A stretch of 64,000 nt of DNA from contig JAMPIV010012208.1 in assembly GCA_024509875.1 (NCBI GenBank), positions 1 to 64,000 of the forward strand, read 5' to 3'. Shown here in pieces: positions 13,001-25,032 of this stretch (its first letter is position 1; each line of letters starts with the position of its first letter). Source of the DNA: Oreohelix idahoensis (Eukaryota; Mollusca; Gastropoda; Stylommatophora; Oreohelicidae). The translations under genes were made by a program, and so were the position numbers. The notes beneath the pieces are model-generated. The model did no database searches and had not been told where the DNA came from. It saw nothing but the letters and a program-made list of their open reading frames with translations.

Positions 13001-14570
13001 CAAGCAGGTCTCACGGAGACAGTATAAAGTGACAGGTGCGAATCCACTTTGCGAGCCATACCTTCGATAACGCGGTGGACTAAGGCCAGCGGTAGCAGTA
13101 AAACGCGTAATTGGCGTTTAACTACTCCCACTAATTCGTCACATGCGTGTTCCTGTACCAGAAGACAACTACATGGATTCTCTATTTACACAAATGAGCG
13201 GGTCCATTGGCCAGTGTATACAAGACAGTTTCAATTTGGCTCCTAAAGGATCTATGGTCCCTCCATGTCACTCAAATCACAGATTCCTGATCATAAGAAA
13301 AGAGTGGGAAGTCTATAGTCCACTGATTACATGAAGACAATTCTTAATTGTAGTCATTATGCGCATTTATCAAACCGCGTAGGATTTTGCAATGCTGTTA
13401 CTAGCAAATAATCCTGACAATCAGTAAATAAGTCAGCAAACTAATAGGGTCCTTCTAATGTTTAAATTGATGAAAAGCTCTGTATCCTATCACAGAATGA
13501 CAGTTCACTGTACACAACGACAACCATGGTCAATGAACAAAAGAAGGATTGACAACGGCGGCTTCTCCTGAATACTGAGAAATATCCGCGTCGTAATAGC
13601 TGGTTCTGTGTGAAACTATCTAACCTGGTCTAGATACGATGGGTATCCTAGATAGATAAAAAACTGGGTCAGAAACAGATTACACATCGAGAGGCATCGT
13701 GTGAATCGCTGTCTAACATGTAAACAATATCGGCGTCCTCAGAAAATCGGTCCTGTAAGAAAACACCGGATACTAGCCACAGCTAGCGCTGTTCGTCGCT
13801 ATGTGAGCTAAACTCAACTTTCGTGTATACTTCGGTTCACTTGGAATCGGAGTGTTAGCAGGAGTAAAGCGAGTACACAGAATAAATCGCTAGCGTAAAT
13901 ACTGAATAGCATAAAGATGCTAAGGTTTCCTCCTCTGCCTACAGCGGGTCAAACGACCACTCAGCTACAATAATGTATAATCGGGCATCCCTAAGTCGAT
14001 GACAGAAACCATTAGTACTATTAAGCTGTCAATCATAAATGTTACTAAGATACAACTTTGTCTGTGTCATAGATAAGTGACAGGTATACTTAGACTCTTT
14101 TAAAACATGATCAGACAATATTTCTAGAAGTCTACAAAAGTCAGAGCGCAGTTAGTCCGCCAAGGACTCACAAAAGCGCGTTGCAACAAACGCTATGTCT
14201 ACAACGAAAGAACCATGCGCGTGTCACTGATGACAACAGATATTCAGCGTGAGGTCTATAGTCTACACGAATTCGCGTCTGTCGTTCCTTTGTACTAGTT
14301 CTGAGTAGTACATACGTCTGTCATAAACGGTTCCAGTGCAGAACGCAGTCTAAAGCGGTTCTAGTCCCTAGTGCTAGTATCATAATCAATGTATCTTCTC
14401 TTTTTTTTTTTCTGGAGCTGGAGTTCTTACAACAGTCGATGAAGTTCTCTACTTAATGAAATGAATATATCCTCGGTCTGAAGACGGAGTCTCCCAAGGC
14501 AGTGTAAGATTACATATATAACATAGGTACTGATATAGCAAAGGTATCACTGTGACTATATGAATCAGCA
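10084..14570. other. Noisy, satellite-like sequence without genes
   Basis: Recognisable but heavily garbled satellite words, such as agcgggttccctagtcgcgcgaaa near 10678, agcgggttacgcc near 10923 and ctgagggttccttcgtgcagaag near 10727, mixed with apparently random bases. The short frames at 10834, 11212, 11485 and 13049 have no recognisable domain and I do not call them genes. There is a TA tract at 12665-12688 and a T run at 14401-14411. Confidence 0.55.
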
Positions 14571-16010
14571 TAAAGCTGGTTCCTGTACAGAAAACCTGGT
14601 CTAAAGCGGGTTCCTGTACAGAAAACCTGGTCTAAAGCGGGTTCCTGTACAGAAAACCTGGTCTAAAGCGGGTTCCTGTACTGAAAACCTGGTCTAAAGC
14701 GGGTTCCTGTACAGAAAACCTGGTCTAAAGCGGGTTCCTGTACAGAAAACCTGGTCTAAAGCGGGTTCCTGTACAGAAAACCTGGTCTAAAGCGGGTTCC
14801 TGTACAGAAAACCTGGTCTAAAGCGGGTTCCTGTGCAGAAAACCTGGTCTAAAGCGGGTTCCTGTGCAGAAAACCTGGTCTAAAGCGGGTTCCTGTGCAG
14901 AAAACCTGGTCTAAAGCGGGTTCCTGTACAGAAAACCTGGTCTAAAGCGGGTTCCTGTACAGAAAACCTGGTCTAAAGCGGGTTCCTGTACAGAAAACCT
15001 GGTCTAAAGTGGGTTCCTGTGCAGAAAACCTGGTCTAAAGCTGGTTCCTGTGCAGAAAACCTGGTCTAAAGCGGGTTCCTGTGCAGAAAACCTGGTCTAA
15101 AGCGGGTTCCTGTGCAGAAAACCTGGTCTAAAGCGGGTTCCTGTGCAGAAAACCTGGTCTAAAGCGGGTTCCTGTGCAGAAAACCTGGTCTAAAGCGGGT
15201 TCCTGTGCAGAAAACCTGGTCTAAAGCTGGGTCCTGTGCAGAAAACCTGGTCTAAAGCGGGTTCCTGTGCAGAAAACCTGGTCTAAAGCGGGTTCCTGTG
15301 CAGAAAACCTGGTCTAAAGCGGGTTCCTGTGCAGAAAACCTGGTCTAAAGCGGGTTCCTGTGCAGAAAACTTGGTCTAAAGCGGGTTCCTGTGCAGAAAA
15401 CTTGGTCTAAAGCGGGTTCCTGTACAGAAAACCTGGTCTAAAGCGGGTTCCTGTGCAGAAAACCTGGTCTAAAGAGGGTTCCTGTACAGAAAACCTGGTC
15501 TAAAGCGGGTTCCTGTGCAGAAAACCTGATCTAAAGCGGGTTCCTGTACAGAAAACCTGGTCTAAAGCGGGTTCCTGTGCAGAAAACCTGGTCTAAAGCG
15601 GGTTCCTGTGCAGAAAACCTGGTCTAAAGCGGGTTCCTGTGCAGAAAACCTGGTCTAAAGCGGGTTCCTGTGAAGAAAACCTGGTCTAAAGCGGGTTCCT
15701 GTGCAGAAAACCTGGTCTAAAGCGGGTTCCTGTGCAGAAAACCTGGTCTAAAGCGGGTTCCTGTGCAGAAAACCTGGTCTAAAGCGGGTTCCTGTGCAGA
15801 AAACCTGGTCTAAAGCGGGTTCCTGTGCAGAAAACCTGGTCTAAAGCGGGTTCCTGTGCAGAAAACCTGATCTGAAGCGGGTTCCTGTACAGAAAACCTG
15901 GTCTAAAGCGGGTTCCTGTACAGAAAACCTGGTCTAAAGCGGGTTCCTGTACAGAAAACCTGGTCTAAAGCGGGTTCCTGTGCAGAAAACCTGGTCTAAA
16001 GCGGGTTCCT
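14571..16010. repeat. 31-bp satellite array A2, about 46 copies
   Basis: Same 31-bp unit as array A1 in the same orientation. The first eight or so copies carry the GTACAG variant, then GTGCAG copies dominate with further GTACAG runs near 14925-14990 and 15885-15955. Start and end are abrupt: the last unit reads gcgggttcct and then breaks to unrelated bases at 16011. Confidence 0.96.
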
Positions 16011-19000
16011 AAGCAGAACAATCGAACAGTACTAGAAAGCGGATCTTATCAGCTTGCAAACTTGCTGCGAAAACAGTGAACTCATACGAGAGCATTCGGG
16101 TTCACTAGTGTGGCAGAGAAAAGCAATGGTCTGATAAGCTATAGTAACCGGGTTCATAATCCAAGGACGCAGAAAAACCAAAAACTACGTGCTGATAAGC
16201 GTCGGAATTCTCGTGCAGAAAACGGTGCAGCATGTCTTTAATAGCATAGAACGTTTAACTAAACAAACTGAAACCTGGTTCATAAAGATGGTTCCTGAGG
16301 AAGAGAATGACGCTGTATCTAAAGCTGGTTACCATATACCGTGGTGCAGATAAATCCCACTGTCTAGGAAGCTGGTTCATGAACAAGCAAAGGCTTGAGT
16401 CTAAAAAGGCAGGGTATCCTATACGCCGTATAGAAACACCTGGACATCTAAAGCGGGATCCTTGCAGAAACCTGGTCTAAAGCGGGTTCCTGTGTATGAA
16501 ATAAGCCGTGTGTCTAAAGTATAGTGGGATGTCCGGTGCAGAAACGAGAAGATCTATAAGCGGGGGTTCCGTAAGTACTATAGAAGACCTAGGTATCCTA
16601 AGCATCGGCAAAACAAAGTGATACACAGATGACCTGAGATCATAAAGTTAAGAGGGAATACTCACACAAGATTACAGACGAAAAAACAAACCTTACTAGT
16701 ACTAACACACAGGACGGAGTTCACTAGGATAAGTAAAAACCTGGTCTACAAGAGCAAGTTCTGGTGCTAGTATACCCTGGTCTAAAGCGGAGGTTTTATG
16801 GGCAGAAAAACATGGTCTGCAGAAAGCCGGGTTCAATGTGGGGGGGGGGGGGGTCCGTAAAAGGATCGGGTTCCTGAGCAGAAAGACCTTAGAATAAGAA
16901 ATCGAGAAAGTCCTAACAGTGCAGAAAACCTGATCTAGAAAGTGAGCGGATTCACTATACGTGCACTAAACGCTGGGTCTAAAATCGGCGTTCTAAGTAA
17001 GAGAAAACAGGGGTCTAAAGCAGGGTATCCTGTACAGAAAACCGAGGTTCTAGAATGAGTGCATAAAAAGTTCCCTGTACAGATAATACCTGTCTAAAAA
17101 AACGGAGTTGCCTGTAAAGAAAGACAATGGCTATGCGGTTCACTGTGCAGAAAACCTGGTCCGAATATATTTCAAGTTATTATATGTCTAGCAGAAAACC
17201 TGGTCCCGATGGTGTTGAGAGCGGGTTAATGTCATGTGCGGTTCATGACAGTCCTGTGGTAGTCAGAAATATGGTTCCTGGTGCAGACAACCTATTCTAA
17301 AGCGGGTTCCTGTGCAGAAAACCTGGTCTAAACGCGTGTTCCTCGTGCAGTGAACAGACCTGGTCTAAAATAAGCTTTTAATCTCCGTGTAGAGTATAAG
17401 ATGTACCTTTCGATGTCACTAATCAGGAGAGTCCTCAGTGGCAGAATAGACCTAGAGTCCTAACAAACACAACACACTCCTTGTACAGAAGAACCTTGTG
17501 TCAAAAACGGGTTACCTGTAAAACGATAAACATGAGCTAAAGTTGGTGAGCTCAGATCCTGATATATAGATGAAAAACCTGTTCTAAGCAGTTGAGTTTC
17601 ACTGATAAACAGAAAAAAGGTGAGTCTAATAGGACGGGTTCCTGTGCAGAATTTCCTACACTTGGTAGTCAAAGCACAATAAGTGTTTAAGATCATTGAA
17701 AACCTGGTCTAAATTTATCTCTGAGCTTATCCTGTGGCAGAAGAACCTGGTCGTGAAATTATTTATATATGTTTATATCCCTGAGTGCAGAAACACTGGT
17801 CTAAAGAGGTGTCCTTTTACAGAGAAAACCGCGTCTAAAGGGGGTTCCTGAGCAGAAATACCCATGTAGCATAAATGAGTAGTGGCGGTTCACTGTTGAT
17901 GCATGAAAACGGAAATAACTGTCTAAAGCGGGTTCCTGTGCAGACAACCTGGTCACAAGCAAGGGTTTCATGTTGCAGAAAACCAGGTACTAACTAGCGA
18001 TGAAGTTCACTGATGCAGAAAACCTGTCCAAAAGCGAGGTGTCTCTAAGTCAGAAAACACAGAGTACTGGATAGAGCTAAAGCGGTGGCGCACTAGCATA
18101 CTTGCAGAAAACCTAGTGCCCTGAGAGCGGGTAGCCCTGTGGACACATCCTGGACTAAAGGCGGGTTTCCCGTATGAGAAACCCTGGTCAGTAAAGCGTG
18201 GGTTCCTGTGCAGAAAAACCTGGTCAAAACCGGTGTTACCTTGTACGAAAACCTGTCTAAAACAGTTTTCCTGATAAACGGAAAACATGCGTCCCTAAAA
18301 ATGCGTTGTCCGTGTAGCAGGGTACTACAACCATGTACTAAAGTTGGTTTCCTGTACAGAAAACCTGGGTGACAGTAAAGCAGTAGTCCTTGCAGAAAAC
18401 CTGTTCTATAGAGGGATGCGATGGAGCAGAAAACCATGTGGGGTGGGAGTGAGGCTTCCCTAGTGCAAAGAAAATCTGTCTAAAAGCTGGTTCTATGTGC
18501 AGAAAACGCTGGTCACAGTTGGTTCCTGTGATGAGTACCTGGGTCTAAAGCGGTTCCATGTATACAGATAAATCAACTGGATCTAATTGGCCGGTTGTTC
18601 CACGATACATGTAGAACCTAGTCTAAAGCGGTTCCTGTGCAGAACAAGATTCTGTGTATCTACGTTGTAGATGCGGGTTGACACATTTGTGCTACGAAAC
18701 AGCACTGTGCCTACATTGTATAGTGCGTGTTTCTGACGCTGTATAGACACAGACATCAACGCGCTAGGTCTTGAAGCGGTTACACGATGTGCAGAAACAT
18801 TCGCTCTGGCATGCTAGCTAATATAATCTAGCTGAGTTACCATAATCAACTGCACTGCAGAAAATACTCGATCAGTCACAATGGCTAAAACTGGGTCTCA
18901 ATGTACACATGAATATTTCCGTGATTGAATCAATATGCCCAGGTTTAGCTAGTAGTCATAGCCAAACACAACTCTGGTATCTAAACGAGTTACTGTACAT

Positions 19001-19230
19001 GTGTCAGAAATTGTACCATGTAGTCTGAGACATGGATTGGAGCATAGGTTTCGCTCGTAACATCTTTAACTAGAACAGGCGGGAATCTACAATGAGAGTC
19101 TGCGGAGGAAGTTCAACTGTGGCGCATGATCATAACTTCTGATTCTTTCAAATCAGAGATTCACTGGAGGCGCGGATAAGAAGCGGGACCTAGAACGTCA
19201 TCTAGAGACTGCAGCGATGTAATAGGCCTA
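16011..19230. other. Noisy satellite with dense insertions
   Basis: The 31-bp unit is clearly traceable through much of this stretch but broken by frequent one- to few-base insertions, for example around 17285-17345, 17920-17955 and 18190-18260, where a complete unit is followed by a garbled one. From about 18700 the signal fades. Around 19230 the text becomes ordinary AT-rich sequence. No gene is supported; frames at 17460-17696 and 18007-18437 are translations of the garbled repeat. Confidence 0.65.
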
Positions 19231-21430
19231 GTAAATTCATGAGGAAAGCAGTGGGAGCAAGAGTTTATCCAGTATCTGCTAGGAAATAATCACAGATACA
19301 ATTTTGACCAAGCAAAGTTTTGGATTTGAAGAACTTAAGGAATATGAGAAGAATTATTAGATTTATCTTGGTGAATTAGGGGGGGGGAACTGAAATCTAA
19401 ACTGACGTAGTGAAGGAAAATTAAATCTCTTTAAGAATGGACTTCTTAGGAAGAAGTGAATAAAAGCTTTGGTGTTGAATAGTGAGTAAATTAACACCAT
19501 TCACTGAAACCTTGTTAAAAATTGTGGATATTATTCTTTGAATAATGGAAATGCGTTAAAATTTTATAGGACTTACGTTATAAATATGAACATCTTGGGT
19601 TGTTATACATTGTTTGGTTGTTGTTACACGACATAATGATGCAGTGTGATAAAGCATCATGGTTTGTTGTTTAAATTTTAATTCTTGTAGTGTACCTAGG
19701 GTACTGCGGTGTATGAAACTTGACATTTTTCACAATGAGATGTAGAACATTTTTGTAACAGATATCATAAGAAATTGTTGATGATTTTTTTTTTTCTGTG
19801 ATGTATTTTGATAAGGATAAATAAACTGATAGTTGTGCAAGAATTTTTCAAGACTGATGTAATTGCATACAACTATATCATTTGTTTCATTTTTGGTGAA
19901 AGGGTAGGACCATTATTATTATTATAAGCATTTGCTTCATGTGAGTAGGAAGCATTATAGAGAACTGTGGTATGGGTTAGAGTGAGACTCACCCATTGTA
20001 ACTTTGTGTAAATAATCCAGTCACAGAAATTTGACAACTTCTTCAGTGAGATATGTTTGTATTCCATCACGAGTTGATACATGAGGCATTCTGTGGTATG
20101 TGCCCAATTCGTCGGTGCAAAACTTCGTTTTCCATCTGGAGAGGGGGGTAGATGTCACAGAGCAGTTTCATGGGTGGATGATGGAGTGAGTGGAAGTAAG
20201 GGTCACTGAGGTTGTCAATATTTAAGTTTAACTCAGGGATTGAGTTTATGTCTGGCTTCATGTCAGTATGTGGTGACTTGGGGCGTGCGCATGGAGAAAG
20301 CGTGTTTGGTGAACAAGTCTGGGTGACTGAGAGAGTACCCGGATGTGACTAGGGAGAGTCTGTGCTTGATAGCCAAGCTGTGTGCTTGAGGCTGTGATTT
20401 GTGATCGAGCTGGGTGCTCGTATTATGTGACAGTTGAGATAATGATATAGTGATTATGAATATTGTGATTATGTCTGACATATTGTTGTATAGGCGACGT
20501 CTTCCCGCCTAGGAGTGTTCTGGAGGAGCTTTAGGAGTGTTCGTGGAGAACATATTAAGGCGACGAGTTGGTCCCGCCTTTGGAGCTACAGTGGAGTAAG
20601 GCGTTGAGTATTGTCCACCTTGTAGCTATATTGGAGGTGTATTTATATGGCGATGTTGCATGCCGCCAGTCACTTGGGATAAGTGATTTACACCTGTATG
20701 GTGAATGGATTCGTGCGAGGGTTGAATGCCGCCATACAAACGTGTTGTGTGTACTGTTAATGTGTGGACGGTCAGCCAGTCCGTGGAAGTATTGTTAGGA
20801 GTTATTTCCCACAGGCAGTGTCAGCCTGAGTGTGATGTTATGCATGCGTGACGATATTATTGATGTTCAGGACTTATGTGAATGTTCTATTAAATGTCAT
20901 GGAGCTGTACAAGTGGCGTCGTGTTATTCATACCCCTAATGTTGTTTACTATCTACACACGACACACTCATAATAGGCCTACAGAGCACGTGACAGTTAT
21001 CAAGAAACAATACAAAAGAGAAAATAAAATGGACAAATACTAATGTAAATTGAAATCAGCAACTGCTAAAGACAATAGCTATTTAAATTGAATACAAAAT
21101 TAAAAAATAAAATGACACTAAATACCCCAATTATAACCACATTTCAGGTTGAACAGGGTAGACCAAGATGGAACGAGAAGAGGCAATAACGGTCAGCTGT
21201 TAAGTTCCCGCTCTCCACCCATCACCTCATCAAAACAACAACAACAACCCAGTGGGTTATCTTCGATTATTTCTAAACTTTTAAGAATTGCTACCATCTC
21301 TGCGGTAAAAATTGAAGTCCCTTCAGTTACACTGTAGCTCTTTTTTATTCCCCACTGTGGTATTACGATGAAAAAAACTCTTGTCGTGGGTCAGATAAAA
21401 GAGTACCAGTTTCTGCCTCAGCAGGCTGAT
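19231..21430. other. AT-rich sequence, no recognisable gene
   Basis: Ordinary-looking sequence with a short GC-richer stretch at 20490-20800. Several short frames exist but none carries a domain or splice structure I can defend. The block at 20480-20960 could be an old long terminal repeat (an ATTAAA motif near 20888), but I see no paired copy and no primer-binding site, so I leave it unassigned. Confidence 0.5.
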
Positions 21431-21458
21431 AATATATATATATATATATATATATATA
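21431..21458. repeat. (TA)n microsatellite, left fragment
   Basis: Pure TA repeat ending exactly where the CCCTTCAAAAG inverted repeat begins. It is probably the left part of the same TA tract seen at 29488-29583, now separated by two transposon insertions. Confidence 0.85.
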
Positions 21459-21820
21459 CCCTTCAAAAGAAGTTAAGGATCAGTAAGTGAAAATGACCCA
21501 AAAATTTAAAAAAATTATAATTCATAAGCAATTAATCTGACATTGATTTTTCTCGAACGACAAACATTCAACACGTGCTGCATGGGCCACCAGCATACCG
21601 TGTGGCTAGTGTTCAGCTCAGCAAGCACGCTAAAAAAATGCTGCTGAGACGCCAAAATGTGGGTGATTTTAATGATGTCTGAGAATGAAAATAATACCTG
21701 CTATTCCAAAAATGCGTGATGCATGTGGGAGACTATAGTGTTGGTCTTGAGCTGTACTCACAAAATTGTCTTTATAAGCAACACAAGTGCTGCATAACCA
21801 TTGCACAACAATATGCCTCA

Positions 21821-22828
21821 ATGACGAAAGCTGAGTGTTGTGGATAAAGGAAGAGCCATTGCGTGGTTGCAGGAAGGTCTTACTGTCCGAAATGTCGCTC
21901 AGAGGCTTGCTGTATCTCATTCAGTTGTTGTCAGACTGCAGCAGCGCTTTGCCCAGACTGGAATCGTCGAGGAACGGCAACGCACATGTCGTCCTAGAGT
22001 CACTACACCTCGAGAAGATCGCTTAATTCAGAGGCAAGCACTGCAATGGAGAACTGCAAGTGCAAATGTTATCAGACAATTCTTCAGAGATGCTACCAAC
22101 ACTGTAGTCAGTGATCAGACTATTCGGAATCGCCTTCACGATGCCAACCTTCGTGCTTGTCGTCCAGCCATTCGACCACACTTGACTGCTGCCCACAGAG
22201 CAGCTCGTTTAGCATGATGTATGCAGCACGTGCAGTGGCGACGTGCACAGTGGGCTGACGTTATGTTCACGGATGAGTCCCGATTTGTCTTGGAGCCTAC
22301 AGATGGATGAATCAGAGTATGGAGGCGTCGTGGTGAACGCTTTAGTGATGCTGCAGTCATCGAACGTAACCGATATGGTGCTGGATCAGTGATGATGTGG
22401 GGAGGCATTAGTTTACTCCACAGAACCCCCCTCTATCATGTGATTGGGAATCTGAATGGTGACCGCTACCGTGACGAGATTCTACATCCTCTTGCCATCC
22501 CAGCCCTGCAAGTTATTGGGTACAATGCAGTCCTTCAAGTTGATAATGCAAGACCACACCGTTCTCGTGCAGTAAATGCTTTCCTGCAAGAAGCGGGTGT
22601 CAATAGAATGGATTGGCCTGCAAACAGTCCTGATTTGAATCCCATAGAACATCTTTGGGACGAGTTAAGCAACATCAGCCATCTCCTGCAACTCTGCATG
22701 AACTGCTTCTGGTACTTCAGCATCAGTGGCAGGCAGTGCCCCAATGCTTCACTCGCAAGCTCATCATTTCCATGCGACAGTGGTGCCTTGAAAGTATCGC
22801 CAATAATGGAGGGCACATACGCTACTGA
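21821..22828 (+). pseudogene. Tc1-like transposase pseudogene
   Basis: DDE transposase of Tc1 type, which would cut and paste the surrounding element at TA sites. The N-terminal helix-turn-helix region (AIAWLQEGLTVRNVAQRLAVS) is encoded from about 21850, and the catalytic blocks FTDES (near 22268), VDNARPHR (near 22540) and SPDLNPIEHLWD (near 22625) give a DD34E layout. Damage: a frame change near 21825 just after a likely ATG, a stop after AARLA at 22215-22217, a second stop in PTDG-stop-IRVWRR near 22305, and a frameshift near 22665 after LWDEL. Beyond that shift, another frame continues the family C-terminus to the TGA at 22826-22828. It cannot make transposase. Confidence 0.9.
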
Positions 22829-24979
22829 GAATGTTGACCTGTGGTGTTATTCTCATTGTGATAAAATTACATTGATACATCGATAAAATTATTATTTATA
22901 AGTATAAAAGTCAAAATAATGTAAGTAGAGACAATAATAGTATAGTTGTAATGCGTCGTCTTTCCCCCCGCCAGTCAACGCATTGATTTTAGCAAGACAG
23001 AACGTAGTGTATAAGGGTACTATGACCTTTGATTTATAGATAACAATTTTGACAGTATTAGCCTTGTTTCGGACTAAAAAGAGGAGAGAGGCAAATGTAT
23101 GTTTAGACTGAGGACACAAGTGGTTGAAACACGCCAAATTGTAGGAAACGCGGGCAAATATTGTTGGCGGCAGATGGAAAAGAAAGCCACAACTCAAAAA
23201 TGTGTTAGTGCATTGAGTACGTAGTGGGACTGTATAACCACACACGCCTTACTCTGTCTGCAAATTGATACATTTTATGACGTCACCAACTTGTTGTTGC
23301 TGCAATTTGAACGACGCGCGAACGGTGGAGAAATGGCGTAATTTATATGATAGTGGAAATTGAAACTAACTCTGGAAAAATATGGACTTCCTTATTAATA
23401 TGTTTAGGATCATAAAAGTTAGTTAGTTTGAGAGCTTATCTTCTCTTGATAAATAATATGCTTTAAAATAGAAAATCCGACAGACAGTAAGAAAGATATG
23501 GACAAAAGACGGTATTGGTTATGACAGACAGACCAACACATGCTCGTCTTTACTTTCATTAACGTTGAATTTTTGATGCGTCCTTGAAAAAGGCAGGAAA
23601 AGGGTACATGTATTCTATTGGAGGAGGGGTAGACAAGGGGAGAGAAATTATGGGATAGCTTAACAATAAATATATTTTAGCAGTAGAAATCTAAGAATGA
23701 GTGAGGAGAAAACTTGTTAAATCAAAAAATCAAGTCTGTTTTTGCTTTTATTTTCAAATTCAAAAGTAGTCGTTCGCTCATTGGCCAAAGCCTTTTATAA
23801 TATTGAAAAAATTCAAAGTCTCGAAGCCATTTGCATAATACAGTCCCTCGAACAGGACTTTTGAAATTCTTTTAAATGTGACTTGCCTTATTAAATTAAA
23901 TATATAAAGTAAACCAAAAAGGCATCACAGTCCAGCCAGCAGGACATCTGAAGTCTGCTAATCAACGTACCTGTGTGATTCATTGAATTTATGGGTTTTA
24001 TTTGGCACTAGCCCGGTGCCAGATGTCATTGAAAAGCAGTTGAGAAGTCTTTTCATTTCCAGTAGTGACAGGGGTCTACAGATTCCACCCTGTTACTTTT
24101 GGGCCAGTATCAAAGTGGTCGATTTACAGCAAGAATACGGACAGTTCAAGTTGTGCCAGATAAGTATAATATCTGGCACCCGACTTTTCATCAGCATCAA
24201 AGACTAGTGCACCCCTGTGTAACATAATAAAAATATTCCCCAAAGAATAAAACATTGACAGTTGTGTATTAAAGAACTGGGGATGATTAAAGAATCCTAA
24301 ACAGCCATCCAGTGTTAGAATCAAGTAATATTAAAAATTTAGTAACACTAATAGTATATTTTAACAGTATATGTTTGGACAAACTGTCCCTTTGGGTTGA
24401 AAAATTGCTTTTATGTATATACCTTAAGTTCTTTTAATTTTGAAAGTCCTGACCAGAAGAATACTAGGTCCAGGACCAATAAAATTGTATAGAAAATATT
24501 TACATATAAAAATTTAACCCAGGTGTTAGTTCATTTGATCATAAACATTAATATTTGTTTATGTGTGTGTGTTTTCATGTTAACTTACCATCACACCACA
24601 CTGGCATAACCCTAGACATTAGACGTAGCTATCATACATACTAGTCAAGAATAGGTCTGATTGAGGTTATAAGGTGGTAGCAGAAAGGTACCCTGATAAC
24701 TCAACCCAAAATTTGTTATAATCAGGGACCTTCACAGCTGATCTCATTTAGTACAATAGTAATAAAGAACAACAACATTGCATACCATCAAAATCCACCA
24801 CACTCATTAATTTTGAAAATGAGGGTTGTATTAATTGCTGTGCTGTCATTTTACACGCGTTAATGCAACCGTCATGAAAATAGTGTTGATTGTCACTGAT
24901 AAGCTTGTGATGTTATATTTTGAAGTGCTGTGTTTTTATTTTTCATTTTCATTTCATTTTGTACCCTTAATAAAAATGG
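22829..24979. other. Interior of Tc1-type element, no gene seen
   Basis: AT-rich sequence between the transposase remnant and the right inverted repeat. Short frames at 22892-23245, 23983-24207 and 24124-24324 have no recognisable domain. A TGACGTCA octamer occurs at about 23279, which may be chance. Confidence 0.5.
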
Positions 24980-25032
24980 TCCTTAACTTCTTTTGAAGGG
25001 TATATATCTTCTTCTTCTTCTTTGATCCACTG

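Larger units (their letters stand above)
21459..25000 (+). mobile_element. Tc1/mariner-type element with 21-bp inverted ends
   Basis: A 21-bp perfect terminal inverted repeat (CCCTTCAAAAGAAGTTAAGGA) lies at 21459-21479 and, reverse complemented, at 24980-25000. TA dinucleotides sit immediately outside both ends, as expected for Tc1/mariner target duplication. A decayed transposase lies near the left end. At 3542 bp it is about twice the usual Tc1 length; the 2.1 kb to the right of the transposase has no gene I recognise and may include a later insertion. Confidence 0.8.

Noticed and set aside
10834..13334. Several frames of 60 to 110 codons
   Set aside because: They lie in the noisy satellite-derived stretch, show no domain, and partly translate garbled 31-bp units.
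20480..20960. Solo long terminal repeat
   Set aside because: No paired repeat, no target duplication and no primer-binding site could be seen, so it is left as unassigned sequence.
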